A stretch of 64,000 nt of DNA from Moniliophthora roreri (taxonomy: Eukaryota; Basidiomycota; Agaricomycetes; Agaricales; Marasmiaceae). Positions 58,980 to 64,000 of the stretch are shown here, one piece after another. The translations under genes were made by a program, and so were the position numbers. Within the stretch, counting starts at the first letter, position 1. Each line of letters starts with the position of its first letter. The notes under the pieces were generated by a model. It had not been told where the DNA came from. It saw only the letters and a program-made list of their open reading frames with translations, and did not search any database. Location of the stretch: positions 1,301,966 through 1,365,965 of the forward strand of contig LATX02000046.1 in NCBI GenBank assembly GCA_001466705.2. Direction: 5' to 3'.

Positions 58980-61362
58980 CCGATCTTCTCCACCAACTCA
59001 TCAAGAATGTATTTAAAGACCATCTCGTTACTTGGGTGGTTCTTTTTATACAGAAAACAAATTCAAAGTCAAGCACACTCAGTATCATCAAGAATATTGA
59101 TTGCTGGTGAGTTCTTTGTTCAATTTGTGCATAATTTCATTAATTTTAACATTTTTGTACAGTGTCACTGCTGTTCCAGCATTTCCTGGCCTGTGGCACT
59201 TTCCTGATGGCCAGGACTTCTCTCACACTATGTATGAGGTGTTCTTTTAACATGGTTTTCTGATTGAGAAAACACTTAATCTTCTTACAAAGAAGATTTT
59301 CAAAAAAGCATTTATAAATTCTAAATTTTAATTGTGTACCCTCAACAAGAATATGTCTGGAGGATGCTAAATTTTCAATAGCAAAAATATAGAATTTTCA
59401 AATTCTGAGAATTAATAGACAATACAATATATTAGAATAATTTCCATGCTGAGAAAACATTAAATTTTCTCTGGTTGAAAATACTCAGAAAATGCTAATA
59501 AGATAAAAATTCCAAATTTTTTATTGTGGGAAAGTCAGAGAAAACACTAGGAAAACACTAGGAAAATGGTAAGAAAATCATGTGGAAATACTATATCTTA
59601 CAGCAGTTTTCAGATAGTTTTCATATAATTTTCCTTTTGTATTTAACATGTTTTCCTTGATATAATATTTAAAATTTTATATTTATTTTCTGAATGTTTT
59701 CTCACTATTTTATAAGGCAGAAAATCTAGTATATTTGTAATTCGAAAACTAAAGGATAATTTTATAATTTCATTGTTATAAAATTATTAGAAAATACAGA
59801 CTCTTCTGGAAATTAAAATACAGAATATGCTTGCTGTTTTCAATATGTGATGATAATAGAGTTTTCTGAGTGTTGTCTAGAAGTAAATATATAGCAGTAT
59901 TCTGAGTGTATTTCCTTTGTATTAATAGCATGAAAAGAACACCTTGTATGTAGTGTCAATGGACAGGAGACGACTCCAAGGCATTGATGAAGGTTTGTGA
60001 TCAAGCACTCACAAAGATGAAATGAGCATCTTACTACTTCACATTTAGGTCTACATAGCTGCCATTGCCAGTTTGGTCCACCAAAACATTATTCAATGCC
60101 TCTCAGCTTTCATGAACATGTGTTATATTGCAAGGAAAAACACCATCACTACCTTGGACCTGGAAGCCTTCAAAATGCACCTCGACAACTTCTATCGCTA
60201 CCAGGAAGTCTTCATAACATATAGTATCTGAGAGACTATCTCTCTTCCTCGACAGCATTCCCTCAGCCACTACTTTAATGCGATCTGCTATTTCGGTGCT
60301 CCAAATGGACTCTGTTCTTCCATCACAGAGTCTAAGCATATCAAGGCTGTCAAGGAACCATGGAGACAGTCGAACCATTATAGTGCCTTGCCACAGATGC
60401 TACAGTCCATTCTATGATGCGACAAGATGGACACGCTCCACTGGAAGTTCACCCGACGAAGCATGCTTCGAGGCACAACAACCTTGTATACCTATGCTGC
60501 ATTAACTGAGGATCCCACTGTAATCCTCGACATCCACATGGAGCAAGGTGTTATGGACAAAGATGAAGATGAGTTTTGTGATCTGGGTCCACTTGCAGGC
60601 CCAAGGGACCACGTTTCAGTGAAGCTGGCAGCTACTAAAGGTATGTCAAAGCTACATTTATTATATCGATGTCAAATGACCCAACTCTGTTTCTAGCACA
60701 AGGATACTCATCTAACGCAACTCAACTCGGCCGGTTTATTGGACAACCTAAGCTTCTCGAAGCTATTCGCCAATTCCTCTATCACGAAGTTGTCGATCCC
60801 GAGTCTGAAACACCACTGGATCTGATTCCTCTTTAGATATGTCTGCTGTTTGATGAGCGAATTAGTGTTTATCATTCAGCAACTATTGCATCCTATGCCT
60901 CTAGTGATGAATGCAGCCCTGGTGGTATGTGCATGGAACGTGTCTGTTCAAACTCTAATTGGCAGGGAAAATACCCTTGTTACGACACTGTGTTTGTCAA
61001 ACTGTCTGAGAATGCATACCCAGGGTTGAAAGGCATGGTCATTGCCCGTCTTCTTCTGTTGTTCTCCTTCTGATATCATGACACCTTGTACCCTTGTGCC
61101 TTTGTTGATTGGTATGTCCCTGATAATGAGCCTGATGAAGACACAGGGCTGTAGGTTGTGCATCCACAGAAGGATCAGCGCAGAGGGCGAACCATCAATG
61201 TAATTCATCTTGACATGATTGTTCAAGCAGCACATTTACTTCCTGTATTCAGCACATCAGTGCTACCTGAAACCTTTCACTACTCACAATCATTGGACAT
61301 GTTTGAATCATATTTTGTCAACAAATTTGCTAGCCACCAATTATTTGATTTCCTTTCTTAGT
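58980..61362 (+). pseudogene. Plavaka-type transposase, C-terminal half
   Basis: Directly after LTR1 the frame reads DLLHQLIKNVFKDHLVTWV, the continuation of the codons that end at 35047. After an intron come PAFPGLWHFPDGQDFS, the 730-bp CACTA insert, then QWTGDDSKALMK. Then IARKNTITTLDLEAF, LPRQHSLSHYFNAICYFGAP, NGLCSSITESKHIKAVKEPW, LGRFIGQPKLLEAIRQFLYH, YPCYDTVFVKLSENAYPGLK, and VIHLDMIVQAAHLLPVF to SQSLDMFESYFVNKFASHQL. These are characteristic C-terminal blocks of the family. Stops near 60228, 60414, 60836, 61071 and 61152 show decay, and several intron edges remain recognisable (near 60640-60697). The protein would bind element ends and catalyse cut-and-paste transfer in the nucleus. 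Confidence 0.8.
59226..59955. mobile_element. Non-autonomous CACTA-type element, 730 bp, inserted in the Plavaka gene
   Basis: It begins CACTATGTATGAGGTGTTCT and ends AAGAACACCTTGTATGTAGTG-like sequence; the left terminus has drifted slightly from the right. TCA flanks both sides (59223-59225 and 59956-59958). Removing the element and one TCA joins GGCCAGGACTTCTCT to CAATGGACAGG in frame (DFS-QWTGDDS). It aligns along its whole length with 29653-30400, including the AGGAAAACACTAGG repeats. Confidence 0.85.
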
Positions 61363-61439
61363 CTCTTGGTATGTACACTAGGCTTCAAGTTCTATGTCAA
61401 ATTATATCAATACTATTTAATGAATCATGTGTAGTACAG

Positions 61440-61617
61440 AATACATGGACTCATTGCACCGTTCAAATCATCTTGAACAAGGAAAGCATCAAAAAGCGCC
61501 CCTCATGGGTGCTTTTTGTGCTTTCGGCATTCGGCATCCAAGCCGGACAGGACCAGGGCCCAAAAAAGCCAGAAAGCCGGGAAAAGCTGACAATCACTCT
61601 GCAAGTTTGCTGATGTA
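61440..61617. repeat. Plavaka element, outer terminal region (C-terminal side)
   Basis: GC-rich clustered words (GGCATTCGGCATCC, AAAAAAGCCAGAAAGCCGGG) lead to the end GTTTGCTGATGTA at 61617. This matches the GTTTACTGATGTA end at 39612. Outside it, CTACCATTCTTATCCAAAG corresponds to CTATCACCCTTATCCAAAG at 14812 in the uninserted copy. Confidence 0.6.
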
Positions 61618-62048
61618 CTACCATTCTTATCCAAAGTTTTTCCTTCATGAGGAACACGATTGTGATCGCTCCATCTTGCAATACCTAACACGAGCAGGAT
61701 GATCACTGTACAGGTTGGGGACAAGGGATAACAGTTCATCGTTGTGACCGAGGACGTCAGCAAAGGTGTGTTGGGATAGATCGAGGCCTAGAGAGGAATG
61801 GGTCGGGGTTTGCTTCGAAAGGGTAGAATCGCATTGCACAGACCTGTGCACCAAGTGTTGTTAGTCACCGGCACTGTCCAGTTGAATCCTTTCTTGAGCT
61901 TGTGCACCGGGAAACAAGTATGAGACCTGAGCTCAACTAAGTGGTGATTGCAAATGAAGCAGCGAGCGCCAGCAATTGGACTTCACATAGCACAATTCTT
62001 TATGTCCTTATAAGTACTGTACAATAGAGCATATGTAGATCTCAAAAA
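61618..62048. repeat. P450 3' flank, second copy
   Basis: Near-identical to 14810-15238 and followed in the same way by a minus-strand P450 stop codon. It forms the right flank of the Plavaka insertion. Confidence 0.65.
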
Positions 62049-62632
62049 TCATAATCTTCCCTGTACTTCATCAACCCATTTCTTATCTGCAGGCGCAAGA
62101 TCTCTCTCGAACTTGACAAACGTCTCAGTCGCCTCCTTGAATTCACGTTCAACGATATTGACCACATTCTGGCTTCTCGGGCAAATACGACATCTGAACA
62201 GAGATAGAATGGGAACCATACCCTATGGAATGTGATTCAGTATTTTTTGTTTCTATCGACTGAGGCATCAATACTTTTTTTTTGCAATTACCCAGACTGA
62301 CAGGTATCTCGTTCCCCATAGCATCCTTGAGCAGCACAAAGTCAAAAGCCCAAATCAAGTTCATTGTATTGAGATTCTAGGAATCAAGTGGACTCAGTAA
62401 AGATTTGCATCAAATATTCAGCTCAAAATCATTACCAAGAAGTCTCGAGCAACGTAGATCCCAGGACAAGCTCTCTGCAATGCATGTCAGCGATTTGAAC
62501 GACGGTGAAGTGAGCAGGAGCATACTCTTCTGAATCCGAAAACAATATCATCACGGAAAAAGGAAGCGTCCACCCCTTGCTTGATACCAAACTCATGAGA
62601 GAGATATCGTTCAGGATTGAACATTTCTGGAT
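62049..62632 (-). pseudogene. Cytochrome P450 copy 3, C-terminal fragment cut at a sequence join
   Basis: Nearly identical to 15239-15822 of copy 1. It has PEMFNPERYLSHEFGIKQGV, the haem exon with FGFRR followed by an intron, then ACPGIYVARDFL and the C-terminus with stop at 62051-62049. It shares copy 1's Gly-to-Arg change in the haem loop, so copies 1 and 3 descend from an already damaged gene. The fragment ends at the N at 62633 because the contig ends there, not necessarily because the gene is truncated. Confidence 0.75.
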
Positions 62633-62633
62633 N
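62633..62633. other. Single N, contig join without duplicated flank in this window
   Basis: The left side stops inside P450 copy 3. The right side (GTCCCCTAAACATCC) is unrelated and not repeated here. The true distance between the two sides is unknown, so the P450 exon-2 fragment at the window end cannot be assumed to belong to copy 3. Confidence 0.7.
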
Positions 62634-63696
62634 GTCCCCTAAACATCCATCCACATTCTCAGCTTGCAAAGTCCCCCATCGAATACTAGCCCTTCACATT
62701 GCAGAACAACCCATAAACATGTGTCATCTGGAAGGGTAGAGCAAGCAGGAATCTCTGCTCACTTCGCTCGACCCGCCCGGCGACATGTTTCTGGGGTACG
62801 TTGCTCAAATCGCAATTTGAATCCCAATGACAGGAGGTGTAATGGATTTTTTTTTCAACAATGGGCTCCGAATTCTGCACCTTGTGTTGATATCCGACTG
62901 CACTGGATTAAAATTTGACATCTTGACAAGGTTAGGAATCGCACCTTGATCTCGATGATTGCCTTGTCGTCTGTGAATGCACTACCAAGCTCGTGAACCT
63001 GCTCTGCCGGAATCTCCACAATGGCATATATGATTTAAATTAACCCATGAAGATTTGGGTTCACTATATTGTGACTGAGCGAGTGCTGGAGTCAAAATCG
63101 GGTTGTTCACATTGACACTGGGATCGGTGGGAATTCAGTTTTGGGTTGTTGTTGAAGGGATTCGCAGCACAAACGGAGTTGAGGACCTATCATGTTGTTG
63201 AAGTAACGTCTAACCAAATACATCTCTCATGTCTGGATCCACATATTCCTGGGCTTCGAGTATTTGTGGGCCATGTGGTATGAGGGATATGAGGCCAACA
63301 GGTACTTGGAGGGTGCCAGTCCATAACAACAACACAGATAGGTAACGAGAAAGAGGCAAAGTCCTCACCAAACTAATGCCACCATCGAAGGAAAATTATG
63401 TGTTGCGATGATGACAAATACTGGTAAGAAGTTGTCAGACATGGGGGTTTGGTTGCGGATGGTCTCCAGCCAAATGAAAGTAATGAAAAAAAATTCTTCA
63501 GCTTTATATTGGTCGTCGTAGGGTACAAGAGGACAGTAGTTAATGATGTTTCAAAAGCTAGACATAGATATTTAGTGATGGAGAAAGTATTAGAAAAAAA
63601 AACTGGGGCGCACCTGAACAAATTTTCTCTCGATGACGACTCCCGCAACATTGAGGGCATTTGGGACGATGACAAAGGTCATGGGAGCGACGTTGA
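62634..63696. other. No recognisable gene
   Basis: Overlapping short frames exist on both strands (62664-62918 plus, 63449-63748 plus, 63675-63373 minus), none with motifs. The right end includes the sequence (VDVVTSHSSGRQKNHEGR in the plus frame) that became the foreign tail of P450 copy 2. Confidence 0.4.
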
Positions 63697-63850
63697 CGTG
63701 GTGACAAGTCACAGCAGTGGCAGGCAAAAGAACCATGAGGGACGATGAAAATTTTTGAATGGCGGTGATTTCCGAAAATGGGCCAGGAAGGACTTTGGCA
63801 GCGATTGATAGCGGCTAATCAGCTGCATTGGGTGGGAACCAGAGGTGAGT

Positions 63851-63971
63851 GGTCGCACTCCGTTTATCTATCAATTCTGAAGCTGCTTCTATCCCACTGA
63901 TCACAATAGTGGTGCCAGAACTGATCTTGAGGGAGTAGATGTCCCCATATTGCTGGGCCCATTCCGTGAAC
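63851..63971 (-). pseudogene. P450 exon 2 fragment joined to foreign DNA
   Basis: The minus strand reads the end of P450 intron 1 (64000-63972), then exon 2 FTEWAQQYGDIYSLKISSGT...DKRSATT to 63851. There it joins the same foreign sequence (63850-63697) that follows SATT at 16754. Exon 1 would lie beyond the window. Because the identical join exists at 16754, the rearrangement predates the duplication of this unit. Confidence 0.7.
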
Positions 63972-64000
63972 CTGTTCTATAATAATCCTTATTAGAACGG

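Overview
The window looks like nuclear DNA of a mushroom-forming basidiomycete (Agaricomycete). Introns are about 45-55 bp with GT..AG ends and CTRAC-like branch sites. One gene belongs to a multi-exon family that I know only from Agaricomycetes. The rest is dominated by Plavaka-type DNA transposons, Ty3-like LTR retrotransposons and short inverted-repeat elements. There is no operon structure and no CRISPR or bacterial signal. All calls come from reading the sequence and from remembered family patterns; no database search was possible.

Layout. 1-4.6 kb: a large multi-spanning membrane-protein gene on the minus strand, broken by three in-frame stops. 4.7-9.3 kb: two short inverted-repeat elements and copy A of an unidentified repeat (R2). 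9.34-11.57 kb: the best intact gene, a 10-exon basidiomycete family of unknown function. 13.15-15.2 kb: R2 copy B followed by the 3' flank of a P450 gene. 15.2-18.8 kb: two rearranged cytochrome P450 copies with an inverted P450 piece between them. 19.2-23.7 kb: repeats duplicated across single-N joins, plus a 335-bp MITE. 23.7-26.3 kb: two related segments rich in an ATTAT motif. 26.3-31.6 kb: gag, protease and a partial RT of a retrotransposon (minus). 31.9-35.0 kb: its 1.4-kb LTR, shown twice. 35.05-39.6 kb: N-terminal half of a Plavaka transposase (minus) and a divergent companion gene (plus). 39.6-41.1 kb: R2 copy C. 41.4-43.6 kb: RNase H and integrase (plus). 43.6-48.4 kb: a second, heavily mutated Ty3-like pol with its LTR and a tRNA-like sequence. 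48.9-53 kb: a third gag with PBS and a probable LTR (minus). 53-57.5 kb: retroelement-like DNA shown twice. 57.5-61.6 kb: 3' LTR, then the C-terminal half of the Plavaka transposase (plus). 61.6-64 kb: P450 3' flank, a third P450 fragment and a P450 exon-2 fragment.

The 41.1-61.6 kb and 23-41 kb parts make sense together. A Plavaka element inserted between R2 and the P450 3' flank; the uninserted arrangement survives at 13.15-15.8 kb. An LTR retrotransposon then inserted into the transposase gene. Two copies of a non-autonomous CACTA-type element later inserted, one in gag and one in the transposase. The block between inverted 297-bp repeats (25111-25407 and 41137-41433) is now flipped, so the two halves of the Plavaka element face opposite ways.

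Four of the five single-N positions are flanked by near-identical direct duplications of 0.75-2.1 kb. These are most simply unmerged contig ends, so apparent tandem copies at 19.2-20.9, 21.9-23.4, 31.7-35.2 and 53.8-57.9 kb should not be counted as biology.
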